Of a stretch of 64,000 nucleotides of DNA, positions 22,969-34,792 are shown piece by piece (positions within the stretch are counted from its first letter, which is position 1; each line of letters begins with the position of its first letter). The translations under genes were made by a program, and so were the position numbers. The notes under the pieces were generated by a model, which saw only the letters and a program-made list of their open reading frames with translations, was not told the origin of the DNA and did no database searches. The stretch covers positions 7,714,373 through 7,778,372 of the forward strand of contig CAKAKS010000062.1 in NCBI GenBank assembly GCA_916700875.1, in the 5' to 3' direction. The stretch is from Sebastes aleutianus. Lineage: Eukaryota > Chordata > Actinopteri > Perciformes > Sebastidae.

Positions 22969-23123
22969 GTCATCGGCGCTGATTTGGTGTGACAGGGCTG
23001 TAATTTTAGCTGTGCTGACTCTCTGGGCTTCTCCCTCTCCCTCTTCCTCTCCCTCCCACCCCGTTGGCTTACGATCACAGAGTGGTGTACATCAACCGCT
23101 GCCTCCAGCCATGTCTGTTTGTT

Positions 23124-23134
23124 TGTGTGTGTGC

Positions 23135-23192
<58 letters not shown>
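23124..23192 (+). repeat. (GT)n microsatellite with one GCGC interruption
   Basis: Sixty-nine bp, interrupted once near 23134. Confidence 0.96.
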
Positions 23193-23196
<4 letters not shown>

Positions 23197-23555
23197 CATT
23201 TTACCATGCAGTTTCTCCCAGGGTTAGGTCATAGAGTCAAACTAAGGATAAGACTCCTTCACTAATACATTCCAAAATCTCTTCACAACACACACAGACC
23301 TGAACATTGCACCAGTGTGCTGTGAGTATAGGAGCACATTCAAATCTCTCTTAACGCAGCTGCACTCTCTAGATATGTTCTTCTCCTGTTCTTTGTTTTA
23401 CTATTTATTCTTATTTTATGAAGCTTTTCACCCAACGTTTAGTATTTGTGCTGCAAAGAGAAACAGTGCATCTCATTAATTTTTCTTATGTGTCATGGAT
23501 AGCTGTATAATTTATTATTTCCGTGCTTTTGTTGTGTAGCCAGACATGTCCAAGT

Positions 23556-23916
23556 TTAAGGAGCAATATGTAGTACTGACAGCTAGCTTTTAAAATGGGA
23601 AATAGCAGTACAAATTCAAAACATTGGAGCCGTGGCCCATTCGGTGTGACTGATATAAGTTAGCGCAAATTTCCGCAATTTGAGGGTTACCCTCTAGACA
23701 TGACCGCCTCTGGCCAGCAGCAGTAGTCGGAATCACTTCACCGGCGGTGACAGACGTTCCGGACCAGAATGGACATTTCAAAAGGAGAACATACTGGCTG
23801 TAGCGCTGTTGTCAGAGCAGCCAGTACTTCAATTTAGCATGTTTCCTTAATCTCTGATGACATTTCATGGTAATTTTATGATTTATTGGAGAAAAATATA
23901 TTACATATTGGTCCTC
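23556..23916. mobile_element. TTAA-started MITE, TTAAGGAGCAATATGTA ends
   Basis: The left end TTAAGGAGCAATATGTAGTA pairs with the right end near 23900-23915, whose reverse complement is AGGACCAATATGTAATATA. About 361 bp and non-coding. The right TTAA is missing or mutated. Confidence 0.65.
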
Positions 23917-23953
23917 CAAAATACTTGAAAAACTTTTTTTTACAATGTGTAAC

Positions 23954-24953
23954 TTAAAGGTGCAGTGTGTAGAATCTGGGATGTAGTGCATCTAGCATCT
24001 AGTGGTGAGGTTGCAGATTACAACCAACTGACTCTTCTCCCGTGTGCCAAAAGTGAAGGAGAACTACAGTGGCCGACGTGAAAACATGAAAGGCCCTATC
24101 TAGAGCCCTTTGTTTGGTTTGTACGTTCTGGGCTACTGTAGAAACACCCGATTTGACTGTTATCAGGCCATTAAATAGGCGTTGTCAGTGGCTATAAGCA
24201 TGACAGATGTGGGTCATTAGGAGCCTACTACACCTACTACGTTGTAAAAGCGAAAGTGAAACTTAAAAGCAACACATTCTAAAATGTAAAACTGAATGAA
24301 ACATCACGTTCTGAACCCAACAAAAAGGCTTCTTCAGGTTTAGGTAACTAATCTACAACGTCTTTAGGTTTTGACAAAAAAAAAAAAAAAGGTCTAGGCA
24401 ATAAAACTACAACTTCTTTAGGTTTAGGTAAACAAAAACACCTAGTTAAGTTTAGGGAAACACATTGTGTTTTGGGTTTAAATAACTACAAACACAAAGA
24501 CAACTACACATTGTTGGTTTCACAAAGGATGTGAACTCCAGTCTCCTCTGTGAAAACTCTGTGTTTTGTGCCTCATCCATCGTCCCTGACCTCCACCCTT
24601 TATGGAGTCTCACACTTTTTATACTACAGCGCCTGACTTCGCCCTTCTGCTCCTGTCATACAGTCGCTAGAGGTCGCTGTGTTCTTTTATATCTTCTTTT
24701 GGTGATCTACCATGTGAATAGATGATAAAACCTACTAGTGGGTGTAGTAGGCCCCTATTGACCCACATCTATGGGGCTTATAGCGACCGATAACGCCTAT
24801 TTAATTGCGGCCAGCTCGGTGAAGAGGACCCGATCCCTATGTAGATATAATCAGCTCATTCTAAGGTAACGAAAACACGATTCATATTTTCAGCTGATAA
24901 CACAAAATTTCTGCAAATAGATCCCCTAAATGCTACACAACGTTCCTCCTTTG
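23954..24953 (+). mobile_element. TTAAAGGTGCAGTGTGTAG-family MITE, split by a nested element
   Basis: The left part (23954-24165, TTAAAGGTGCAGTGTGTAGA) and right part (24813-24953, with GAAGAGGACCCGATCCCTAT and a CTACACAACGTTCCTCCTTT end) together match the family seen at 40412, 46186 and 55600. The middle is displaced by the 24166-24812 insertion. Confidence 0.8.
24166..24812. mobile_element. Nested DNA element with about 75-bp terminal inverted repeats
   Basis: The left arm 24166-24237 (ATTAAATAGGCG, AGATGTGGGTCA, CCTACTACACC) is matched by the reverse complement of 24731-24812. The interior contains several 'ggtttaggtaa' motifs with A-rich gaps. It interrupts a copy of the GTGCAGTGTGTAG family and is therefore younger than that copy. 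Confidence 0.78.
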
Positions 24954-25644
24954 ACTCTATTTTACCAGCTTGCCAACTAAATCACAAGGTGATCCTATCA
25001 ATGCTGTACACATAATCAGAGTTTTCACTATTTATACGTCATGATATCTCACAGTTCAAACACGCCATTACTTCCAGAAATCAGTTCCTCCAGTTCAGGA
25101 CTGAATAAAGTTCATATCCTGTTAAATATGGTATATGGTAATTATGGCATGCTCATGGAGGGAACAGGGAAAGCAGCCAGCCAATAGGAGAGGAGGCTCA
25201 TGGATAATGCCATTGTTATGGTAATAAACCTGAAACAGCCTGTTTCATTAGAGGAGCATGTGGAGCCCTGAAAACACCCCCTTTGAACATCAAAGAAATT
25301 ACCATAGGACACATGTCAAGGGCATTGGAGGTATATGCAATTAGATTTTGTGAAAAGGTGTTGTCTTTCATCTGAAGCCATGTTCTTCTAATGGGGTATG
25401 ACATTGTTGTCTTTCGACGGAGGGTTTGCCCTAAAGAAAGACAGCTCATAATTGATTTCAATGTTCTCTTATTAATACAAGTTGCCCTAGGGCTCTGTGA
25501 GGAGACGTGCTTTCTGTAAGTTTGTACAGTTTGTGTGTGTTTGTACACTATAAATAATTGAATCATGTTGTTTTTATGCCAAAGGTAAATCTATCCATAT
25601 GCTGGCTAAATACTACAAGTTTGGAATATAGTGAGTCACTATAC

Positions 25645-26080
25645 TTGGGTGCCGATTTGATATATATTGCAATGTATTGCAATTGTACAAGTATTGCGAT
25701 TCGATATTACGATTTATTGTGATTTTTGTTAACTTTTTTAACACTATGGGAAAAAGTTAAATCGTACACTTGTATGGACTTTGACTTTGGAAAATCTCTA
25801 AATTAATACAGTAAAAATGTTTGATTTTCAGCATGTATGTAGTCAGAGATGTCCTGAAGTCAAATAAATCAGTCACTGTCAGACATTATTTATCGAATTT
25901 TTTTCCAGCAACCCCAAAAATTAAAGAATAAAGACATTTCCTTCACAATTTAGTGGTATTTTCTTTTTAATTTATAAGGGATATAGAATGTTTTATACTT
26001 CTGGTGAATATAATCCAATCAATCTTATTTCCATATATCTATTTTTGTATATGTTAGAATGGAATTTTGGACACAACCAC
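25645..26080. repeat. Probable interspersed repeat ('attgcgattcgatattacga')
   Basis: The phrase around 25650-25730 and the following 'aaatcagtcactgtcagacattatttatcg' match a fish interspersed repeat I recall. No termini identified. It leads directly into the GATGTCAC-rich copy A. Confidence 0.45.
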
Positions 26081-26084
26081 AAAC

Positions 26085-26265
26085 TGTGATGTCACTGATG
26101 ATGTCACAGTTTATGTGACATGATCATTTATGATCTCACAGATGAAACCACTGATGATGTCACAGGAATGTTAGTTTAGTCTGAATGAAGGAGATCATTG
26201 ACTTCATCAAGGGAACTGTGAATACGACTATGTTAATGTTGATTAAAAAAATCTAAATAAAGTAA
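26085..26265 (+). repeat. GATGTCAC-rich repeat, copy A
   Basis: Contains TGATGTCACTGATGATGTCA, then GTTTATGTGACAT, then TGATGATGTCACAGGAATGT, followed by a tail with 'atcattgacttcatc' and 'actatgttaatgttgatt'. The same order recurs in copies B (26541) and C (27490). The octamer GATGTCAC appears on both strands. Confidence 0.8.
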
Positions 26266-26319
26266 AATATGCTACCTAAAAAAAAACACTAAGACAAATG
26301 AAAAGCATTAATGCTTAAT

Positions 26320-26480
26320 GCATTAACGCTTTCCCTTCGTGGTTAATGGCGTTGCCTTGCGCCTGCGTCCGGCAACCTTCCGTCTGCTGACAGTGGAGGA
26401 CCTGCGAGTCTTCGGCCTTCGGTCCCCGTCTGCGAGTGGCCTGTCGTCCTACGCGTGGCAGTATCAACAAAACACTTGTT
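26320..26480. other. CpG-rich island between repeat copies
   Basis: An unusually GC- and CpG-rich stretch (for example TGCGCCTGCGTCCGGCAACC and TCGGCCTTCGGTCCCCGTCT) surrounded by AT-rich repeat. A 78-codon minus-strand frame spans it but has no recognisable domain. Possibly an insertion of foreign composition. Confidence 0.5.
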
Positions 26481-26540
26481 TTTTGATCTGTGATTGATGG
26501 GCGTAACGGGGGTTCTATAAGTAAACTTTCGACGACGTTC

Positions 26541-26790
26541 CCTGATGTCACTTATGATGTCACAGTTTATGTGACATCATTTATGACATCACAATGGCAA
26601 CATTCCATCATGTCACTGATGATGTCACAGGAGAGTTAGTTTAATCTGATTGTCAAGACTTTCTGGCAATTGTAGTGTCCCATGTGTCTACTACTACTCT
26701 GTCAATCTCTGTGAGAAATCATTGACTTCATTGAAGGAACTATGACTACTACTATGTTGATGTTAATTTGAAAAACCTAAATACGGTCAA
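26541..26790 (+). repeat. GATGTCAC-rich repeat, copy B
   Basis: Has inverted octamers GATGTCAC / GTGACATC at 26543-26590 and the same tail as A and C ('tcattgacttcattgaaggaactatgac'). About 60 bp of extra sequence lies inside the unit relative to A. Confidence 0.8.
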
Positions 26791-26812
26791 ATTTATCAAA
26801 CTGTTCTAAGCC

Positions 26813-27178
26813 TTAAAGGTCCCATATTATAAAAAGTGAGATGTTCAGGTATCTTTTATTATTAAGCAGGTTTAAACAAGCAGTCAGGAGTACTATGCAT
26901 GTGTGATGTCACAAATCTACGATATATGGAACATTTAAATGTAAATGTGTCCCAGTTTATTTCAAGTTGCAGTGTATGTGAATGACATCAGCTGACAGAA
27001 AGTAAACATGGACCTAAACTGTTGCCTAGCAACGCAGTTATGTTGCAGTTCCATTGAAATGCACTAAAACGGAGCGTTTCAGACAGAGGGTGAATACAGG
27101 TATATGTCAGGCAGACAGCATGAGGAAAATAACGTGTTTTTTTTAACATTACAGCATGTAAACATATGGGACCTTTAA
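26813..27178. mobile_element. TTAA-ended MITE, terminal repeat TTAAAGGTCCCATAT
   Basis: Starts TTAAAGGTCCCATATTATAA and ends CATATGGGACCTTTAA. 366 bp. It shares the block AACGGAGCGTTTCAGACAGA and flanking sequence with the 13194-13664 element, though the terminal bases differ (GGTCCCATAT against GGGGACATAT). It lies between copies B and C of the GATGTCAC repeat. Confidence 0.85.
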
Positions 27179-27489
27179 AAAAATGAAGGGCACTGTCATT
27201 TTGATGATTGGGCTACATGTTTATTGGCATAGCCTAGCGTCTGCGTTGGACAATTCTATGGCAAGCTGTTTTAACATTTAATAGCTAAGCTTGACTATCT
27301 GGAATTAACATTAGAGATATCCACAATTGCATTTTGATTAGTTGTAATGACATTAGAACGGAAAAGAATGCTGTCATATATAGCGGCACAGAATATCACA
27401 ATTACTGATCAAATGCTTTGATATAGAGTAGAATACAATAGCATCATAAAGAGCGTGATAGAATGCTGACATATAGAGCTGAATAGACA

Positions 27490-27718
27490 TTCCTATGACA
27501 TCATCATTTATGATCTCACAGAGGCAACATTCTATGATGTCAATGATAATGTTGCAGTTTATGTAACATTGTCATTTATGATGTCACAGAGGCAACATTC
27601 CATGATCTCAATGATAATGTCACAGTAATGTTAGTTTAATCTGAATGACAGAAATCATTGACTTCATCAGAGGAACTATGACTCCTACTATGTTGATGTT
27701 AATTTAAAAAAATAAACT
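27490..27718 (+). repeat. GATGTCAC-rich repeat, copy C (degenerate)
   Basis: Carries 'gatgtcacagaggcaacattccatgat' twice with variation and the shared tail 'tagtttaatctgaatgacagaaatcattgac'. Several octamers have mutated. Confidence 0.78.
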
Positions 27719-28530
27719 ACACAATAGGTGTACGATAGTACAATAGTAAGTTCAACATACTTTGTGCGAATAAACAGTAGTATGTGTCTTTTCGGACACA
27801 CTGAGAAGTAATTTACGTCATTACTTCCCCCTTGCCGGTTGGAGACGCATAACCATGGTAACCTGTGCCAACCTCATGTGTTAAAATCGACGGTTTGTGA
27901 GATGCAAAGTCTGAATTAATTTCAAATATTTATTAAACCGAGCAAAGTGAAATCTTATATTTACAGTTAAATTGAAGTGTTATTGATGTTACAGAACTGT
28001 CTGTCGACATGTATTATCAACGTTGTCTTCACTACCGCATTGCATTGTGGGATATTTCTGCCACCGTAATGTTCAGCGTTGCATACTGTAATATTTTACT
28101 GGAAATAGTATGCAATTTGCGTACTATTGGTTTTATACTTAGGTTTTGGACCTACTAAAATATCTCACATACTGTTTTAGCGTACTAAAATTTACAGTTC
28201 CCTTTGTTAACACCTTATTTTGAAAACAGACGTAGTCACACGTGTATACTTCCGCTAACTTCGCCAAGTCCGTTGTTCGCTCTTAGCTCCCCTGTTAGCT
28301 CTGTTATCTTTATACATCCATGGTCAGCTCCATCGGGGCAGTTTGAATGCATTCAACATGTCAGTATATGGGAGCTCTACAGTTGTAGCGTCGGCCGATT
28401 TCACTACGGAGATGCAAGTGATGGCTGGCTTGACCGCACGTTACCGCAATATGATAACGTTTCCTGTCCATGACAGAGTTAGCATACAGCCATGATGTCT
28501 AATTCTGCTTTTCCTGGCAATGTGTGAAAC
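27719..28530. repeat. Two probable adjacent interspersed repeats
   Basis: 27720-28200 ('gtacgatagtacaatagtaag' to 'tagcgtactaaaatttacag') and 28205-28530 ('ttttgaaaacagacgtagtc' onward) each resemble repeats I recall from percomorph genomes. Neither shows clean inverted termini here. A frame at 28204-28473 lies in the second and is not a gene. Confidence 0.4.
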
Positions 28531-28788
28531 CCAAAGTGTTTCCATACTTTACTGTATGTGTAGTGTTTATCACTGTGGATTATTTTCCCCCACCCTTAGT
28601 AAATACTGTTGCTGTTTTTGAAATATTGAATCTGAGGAAAAAACATCTGACTCAATTGATTAGCTTACAATTAGCTGTGCATGTGCTCTTTAAGAAAAAG
28701 AGCAGCAACAGGTAACGTTACTGATGCTTCTCATTAAAATCCTGACACCTCAGGCCTTATAGATGTAAGTGTGTCTGCATGTGTGTAT

Positions 28789-28794
<6 letters not shown>

Positions 28795-28830
<36 letters not shown>
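28795..28830 (+). repeat. (GT)n microsatellite
   Basis: About 18 units. Confidence 0.95.
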
Positions 28831-28838
<8 letters not shown>

Positions 28839-28959
28839 TACATGCCTGTGTACATTTGCAGTCCCTGTTATAAGGCCACGCCGTCATCTGTGTGTCACTA
28901 AATAATGACTCTGTCTGAGCAACGTGCCCTCTCGGCTCTCCTGCCTGCACACACTCATG

Positions 28960-28963
<4 letters not shown>

Positions 28964-28993
<30 letters not shown>
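28964..28993 (+). repeat. (CA)n microsatellite
   Basis: About 15 units, opposite strand sense to the GT array 130 bp upstream. Confidence 0.95.
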
Positions 28994-28994
<1 letters not shown>

Positions 28995-29084
28995 CACACA
29001 CTCACAGCACTCTGGCTGGCCATGGCTGGCTGACTCTTAAATGTCAGATGACTTCACTCCTCGAGCAATATTTATTGGGCGCAG

Positions 29085-29088
29085 TTTC

Positions 29089-29120
<32 letters not shown>

Positions 29121-29121
29121 T
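29085..29121 (+). repeat. (TTTC)n tetranucleotide microsatellite
   Basis: About nine TTTC units. Confidence 0.93.
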
Positions 29122-30889
29122 CCTTCTGTGGTGAATTGCTAAAATAATCTGAATGAATCAGTTAAAAGCTGCTGTAATCTCCAGTGTGTTTACAGTCTGC
29201 AGCTGTATATTGTACTTTGAGTTTTACTTCTTACAAGCATGCATACTTCATCACAGTTACACACATTCACACCCGGGAGATGACGGTGAACTGCGCTACC
29301 TAAAGGGCTGTTCAGTAGCCGGCACCTTCCTCATTCACCTTCCACACCCACAGTCTCCCAGCTGCTGCCAGATAACATTATGGCCACTAGATTGCTTTCT
29401 TTATAGAGCCTCTCAGCTACGGCTGTACCTCATGCTTTGCAGAGTCAGATAATAACTGTTGATAAATTTCATATTAAAGCTGCACTGGGACACTTCACAT
29501 CTTGGTGCAGTCATCACGCTCGCTGATGATTTATACAAAAGGACAAAGGAAGAGACGAGAGAGGTAAAAAGATCTCATGCCCGAAAACATAAAAACTTGA
29601 TCATTTCGACGCTGCAGGAGAATTATGTATTTTTAAAGCTGGTTTGAGTTATGGTTTGTGATCAATTTAAAATGACCTCTGAATAAAATAATAGCAATGC
29701 AAGAAGTTGATGCACTGTGGTGTGTCATGGGTAATTGCGGAACACCTTAGAAAGAGGGAAAAAAAAGTCACAAACTGAGGAGGATTCAACAAACATCCTA
29801 AAATGGAACAAAATGCCAACATTTAATAGAATATAATTATTCAGCATCTCTAATTTCGGAGTTATAATTATGTTATGAAACGCTAGAAATGACCTTCAGT
29901 TTCAGGGAGGATTTTATATCTTATTTTCTGTGTGTCTCTTTTACTGAACGGTTTCCTTCCACCAACACATACATTTTCTGCGCACACACACACAGTCATT
30001 AATAACAATAGTTTTTCTTGTTTGCTTGCGGGTAAACTTATATCCATCTAAAACAGGATGGATGGAAGGAGGGGAGGACAGATGGATAGAGTGAGAGAAA
30101 GATAGATGAAGAGAGAGAGAAGGTAGATGAAGCAGTGAGAGAAAGAGAGAGAGGACAGTTGATATTAGTGCTGGTGTGTATAGTTTTCCACCTCATCTCG
30201 GGAGCAAAATGAACTTAATTAAATGAAATTAGTAAAGCAATAGAAAGACTAATAATGTGCAGAGCTAAACTACAAAACTACAGACATAGCCACAGAGACA
30301 TAAAGACTAGCATGAACCCGGCAGATTGCTTCACTGGCTGTAGATGTATAGTAAATATTCCGACTGCGTATCAGTTTGTAACTGATGTTCTGTATCCCCA
30401 CTCAGCAGCAGAACTTGAAAGCATCAGCCTCAGCCAGCTGACAGACAGGCTGCAAACAGCCGCACTGATCCTGCAGCTCACGTTGGATGCCCGAAAGCAA
30501 GTGTTTCCAGTGAGGTTATAAAGTATTGATTTGGTTTCCTGACAAAAAAAATTCTAACATTTATTTACACGTACCTGTTGTTGTAGAAAAAAAAAAAAGC
30601 CAAGTGAAAGTAAAGGGCTCACATACACACAGTAGCTCATTCATAATAGTTTAGTGTGGAGTTTAATGATCCACTGACTAACTACAGTAGACTCCTTGAC
30701 ATCGGTGGATACTAGTCAAGCAACATTAAAGTCTGAGTGGCCTAATAAAGTATATTGATACTGATCAGCAAATAGATATCCATACAAAAGAATGGTGATT
30801 CACTGTATATCCAGTTAAAGCTTTTTGTTGTCACGTAAATCTTATGTGTTGAACATCTTTCGTGAAAAAACTTGAAGTTTTTCCGGACT
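29122..30889. other. Non-coding DNA, no gene seen
   Basis: Single-copy-looking DNA with a GA-rich stretch at 30060-30165 and A runs near 30585. An 88-codon frame at 30255-30521 has no recognisable domain. Confidence 0.45.
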
Positions 30890-31477
30890 CAGGCGGCTGA
30901 CTCCAGATCTGAAAAGTGAAGCCAATGCGGAAGTGCCTTAAACTTGCATTCTTTCTAATATCCAGCAGGGGGCGACTCCTCTGGTTGCAAAAAGAAGTCT
31001 GATTGTATAGAAGTCTATGAGAAATTGAGCCTACTTCTCACTTCTTCTCATTTATTACCTCAGTAAACATTGTAAACATGAGTTTATGGTCTCTATCGCT
31101 AGCTTCAAGTCTTCTTCAATACAGCATGATGTTCATTTAGTAAATTATAGTCCCATTTAGAGTCAAGTAGACCATAAAGCAGGGTATGCTTTAGGGTGTG
31201 GCTACCTTGTGATTGACAGGTCGCTACCACGGCGTTGACCGGTCTGGGAGTTGTCTGTGTTCACAGTGTGTTTTCAGTTCAGAAAGTTAATTGTAACATT
31301 TTGGTCGCCTGAAAAATGTCTTATTCAGCGTTCGGTTGTGCTTAACTCCACCCTCTCGTGTCACTTCTGATTGCAAAAAAACAAAATGACGACGGCCAAA
31401 ATGCCAAACTCGAGGCTTCAAAACGGCAGTCCACAAACCAATGGGTGACTATGTCCACTTCTTGTATACAGTCTATG
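30890..31477 (+). repeat. Probable high-copy interspersed repeat ('ccagcagggggcgactcctc')
   Basis: The sequence from about 30905 ('gtgaagccaatgcggaagtg') through CCAGCAGGGGGCGACTCCTC to TTGTATACAGTCTATG matches a repeat I remember as abundant in percomorph genomes, in near-intact order but with an internal deletion. Non-coding. Class unknown, boundaries approximate. Confidence 0.6.
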
Positions 31478-31658
31478 TCGTGACTATATAACCACCGCTA
31501 TTGTAAGAGGCCAGATGATTCAAACATCATCAAGTTGAAATCAAGCTTAAAGTGCAGTTGAGAAACATCACGTCCAACATCTCACCAACATCTTCTTGCA
31601 GATCAACACATCAACACGTCAGCACTTTAAAACCTGTCTCTGCATGGCATGTGTGTAT

Positions 31659-31679
31659 GTGTGTGTGTGTGTGTGTGTG
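31659..31679 (+). repeat. (GT)n microsatellite
   Basis: About ten units. Confidence 0.9.
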
Positions 31680-31794
31680 GTAGGGGGGTAGTGGTAAATG
31701 TCATTCTTCTGTCTGGGCCGCTTTGGGTCATTACAACATCACACCGGAGGACAAGACTGGAGTAAAACTGACAAATGAACCTGCCCGTCTGAGT

Positions 31795-31829
<35 letters not shown>
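31795..31829 (+). repeat. (AC)n microsatellite
   Basis: About 17 units. Confidence 0.95.
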
Positions 31830-31831
<2 letters not shown>

Positions 31832-31990
31832 TGGCGGGACAGTCTCGTACGTCAGCGACCTGATGGAAATCTGGACTGGACTAACCAGCTGGAAAAGTGA
31901 CCCTCTGGTTAATGGAGTGGCCAAGGGAACGAGAGGATGAGAGGGAGAGAGGAAGAAGATGAGTGAGCGAAAGTTGCAGAGGCAGAGAGG

Positions 31991-31993
<3 letters not shown>

Positions 31994-32041
<48 letters not shown>

Positions 32042-32052
32042 GGGGGGGGGGG
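31994..32052 (+). repeat. (GT)n(GA)n plus G12 compound tract
   Basis: Twenty GT units, then four GA units, then twelve consecutive G (32041-32052). Strongly strand-asymmetric; the G run could join a G-quadruplex. Confidence 0.95.
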
Positions 32053-32056
32053 CGTC

Positions 32057-32191
32057 ATGGGAAACATTTTAAAATTTAGAGCAGGTAGAAGAAGATTATT
32101 GGAAGAAGAAAACAGAGAAAGTGACGAAGACGGTGACAGAAAATCTGAAGTTAAAAGATTATTCCGGTTTATTACTTGGGTCTTAGTTTAG
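32057..32191 (+). other. Candidate small ORF with a myristoylation-like start
   Basis: Directly after the G12 tract, an ATG in good initiation context (GTCATGG) opens a 44-codon frame beginning MGNILKFRAGRRRLLEEENR, with a charged middle and an aromatic/hydrophobic C-terminus. MGN at the start fits N-myristoylation sites. No homology recognised, no transcript evidence. Frames this short are common by chance. Confidence 0.12.
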
Positions 32192-34110
32192 TAGTTTTGG
32201 ATCATCATTTCTATCAGTTATGATAATGTCATTCGCACCAAAATAACTGCCATTTTAAAACTAAATTTGAAGATAATAAGACAAGCCAACAGTTTATCCA
32301 GATTATCTAAATCACTTTTTGTTTGGAGGCAACTGAAATTTTGGCATTAATCCCTCCTTGCATATAATAACTGTATTATGTGCATACAACTACGGTAAGT
32401 ACGGCAGGATGAAAATCAACATGGAAACTGGCTATCGAGTTAGCCAAATCATTTGGGAGTTAAAATCTGCCTCGTCAGACATCTTTTTAGCGATCCCGTC
32501 ACGTTCCCAGACGTCAGCAATTAAATAACGGTGGAGAAACCAGAGAGAAAAAGATCCAATTTATAATAAACAGTAATTTCCCTTACCTAAACTCAGCCTA
32601 CCGCTCACCTGCTGTTTATGCATGAAACGCTGTTTAACAGCCAATTAATCGCCATCTTTGTCTGTATAATTAATTTTGTGTGTGACCAGCAGAAAGAGGA
32701 AGGGAGAAAGTGAGGAGGAATCTGTTAGCCTTCATTTCTTACAGCAGTAATTACGAGAAGATCTTCCAACAACCGAGCGTGAAATCATGTCATCTGGTTT
32801 TATCGGACAGAAAGAGAGATAGAGATGGAGAGAAAGACAGAAAGGGGGGAGGAGGAGAGGAGGAGAGAGAGGAATAGACTGAAAAAAATAGAGACTCTAG
32901 ATAGATGATTGTTGTCATGAGCTCTTGGACTGCCTGTTGACGCCAGTAAGGAATCTACACACACATCTACAGTACATATACTGTATATTTTACTGTATTA
33001 AACATGCTGACAACTCAGCAGTAACTTACTAAAACAGACTCCGTTGTCAATTCATTCATGTGGATGCTGACGAGAATCTTTTTGCTTGTCAGCAGAGCTT
33101 GTGCTAACTCTTACGGTGTTAGTAAGTAGCACGATGTGAGTGAATCTCAGGGTTAGACACTGTGCATACAGTACGTGTAACTTTGTAAATGTGTGTGAGG
33201 GATAAACGAAGGACACTGGTGCAACAGGAGCGAGACAAACAGTGGGCAAAGTAAAGAAGGGAAAGGTGAAATGCTTGTCTTGTCAGCACTCCGCCTGCCA
33301 TCAGCCATCAGCTCAATTCACCTTGGACACGGAAAACACACACACACAAACACACACACTTTATCAGGTCACTGTGGCAGGTAGAGCCACAGACTCTCCG
33401 CTCTCTGGTCACATAGCAAATCTGTCACTGCACACACACATCTTCGCACTCGACAAAACAGCATTCGAGCAGAGACGGTGAGCAGAGAAATAGTATATAA
33501 TTTGTACAACAGAAGGTCTTTCCTCTAAAAACCTGCAGTAAAACTAATATTCCTCTGACAGAATCCCAGTAAAGCAGTCGCAGGTGTTTACCTCTGCACC
33601 CAAGGTCAGAGCTTTCGATGAGTTATTTTTCCATGTGGTAGATGCTATCGGCAGCAGGGGAGAAAAATAGTCTCAATATGGGCAGTGACATTATATCCCC
33701 AGGGCGGCTGAGCTCAGAGGTATAAACTGCGCTTCATCTCCTGTGGAGCTGCGAGTGTTTAAAGTTCAGTCAAAGTCATTTTCAGACAAATGAAAATTCA
33801 CATCAGAATCAACCACCACGTTCAGTAAAAAAGCGTTGTTCTCAGCAAACCCATTGAGATATAATCTGGTGCTACTTTTCCACACAGCATGTAATTTTTC
33901 TGACGTTTTTAAATCAAAGTGGATTGATTGAACACGGTCTTTATCAGTCACCACACAATCTAAACTTGGTGCTTCTTTTGTTACCCAGTAATCTGCATTA
34001 CAATGCAGTACTACACTTGCATTAATTTCCCTGTTTTTGAGAAATACTCTTATTAGCTTGCTGGAGGAGCGTTAGATGACGCCGTTGTCATATCTATGGC
34101 TACCTGTTCA
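32192..34110. other. Non-coding DNA, no gene seen
   Basis: Single-copy-looking. A GA-rich stretch is at 32810-32890 and degenerate CA runs are at about 33340-33360. No exon or RNA signal recognised. Confidence 0.45.
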
Positions 34111-34792
34111 GACCTGGTATTAACACGCGTCCTGAGTGATCCAATCAAAAGTGGACAGTTTCTCCAGTACGTATATTCACAACTGGCATTAGAATGTGTC
34201 TCCGCATGCGTCTCTAGTGGCTACTTGTGATCGGATCTCACTTCCCCGCTCTGTATGCAAATAAACACGTTGTAAACACACGACTAATACAGCGGACGTA
34301 AAAATGTGAGCTTATATTACATGAATGTCAGTAGTAAAAGCCTACATATTCATGAATCCAGGTGCATTTTATTAACATCAAAACGAAAGGCTATTGCACT
34401 TCACGTGCCTAGCCTGACAGTCTGTAGATATGTAGGCTATAGATGAGATATATTTTAATTAAATACAGTTGTACCGACTGGATACAGTAGAGCACATAAG
34501 CTGTTTCCGTGCTGCGAGTGCAGACAAGCGCCTGTCTATTCACATGAGGAGTAAAGTGAGACCCCGCAGATCCCAGCGGGACGCCAGTAGAGTAGGCGGT
34601 CCTTAATGTGGCGCAGGACACATTCACGTACCCACTGCTAAAAGAATGTGGTCATATGAGGCACAGACCACCTCTGAATGTGGTCTGAGTGATCGGATCT
34701 CGACGTGTCCTCAATACGTCTTGAGTGCGTTCACACCTGTACTTAGATCTGTCCACTTGTGATCGGATCACTCAGGACGTATGTTAATAAAA
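34111..34792. mobile_element. MITE with about 40-bp terminal inverted repeats
   Basis: The left arm 34116-34158 (GTCCTGAGTGATCCAATCAA, GTGGACAG) is matched by the reverse complement of 34749-34790 (CGTCCTGAGTGATCCGATCA, GTGGACAG). A second, subterminal pair around 'gatcggatctc' is present near 34234 and 34692. About 680 bp, no transposase. Confidence 0.78.
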
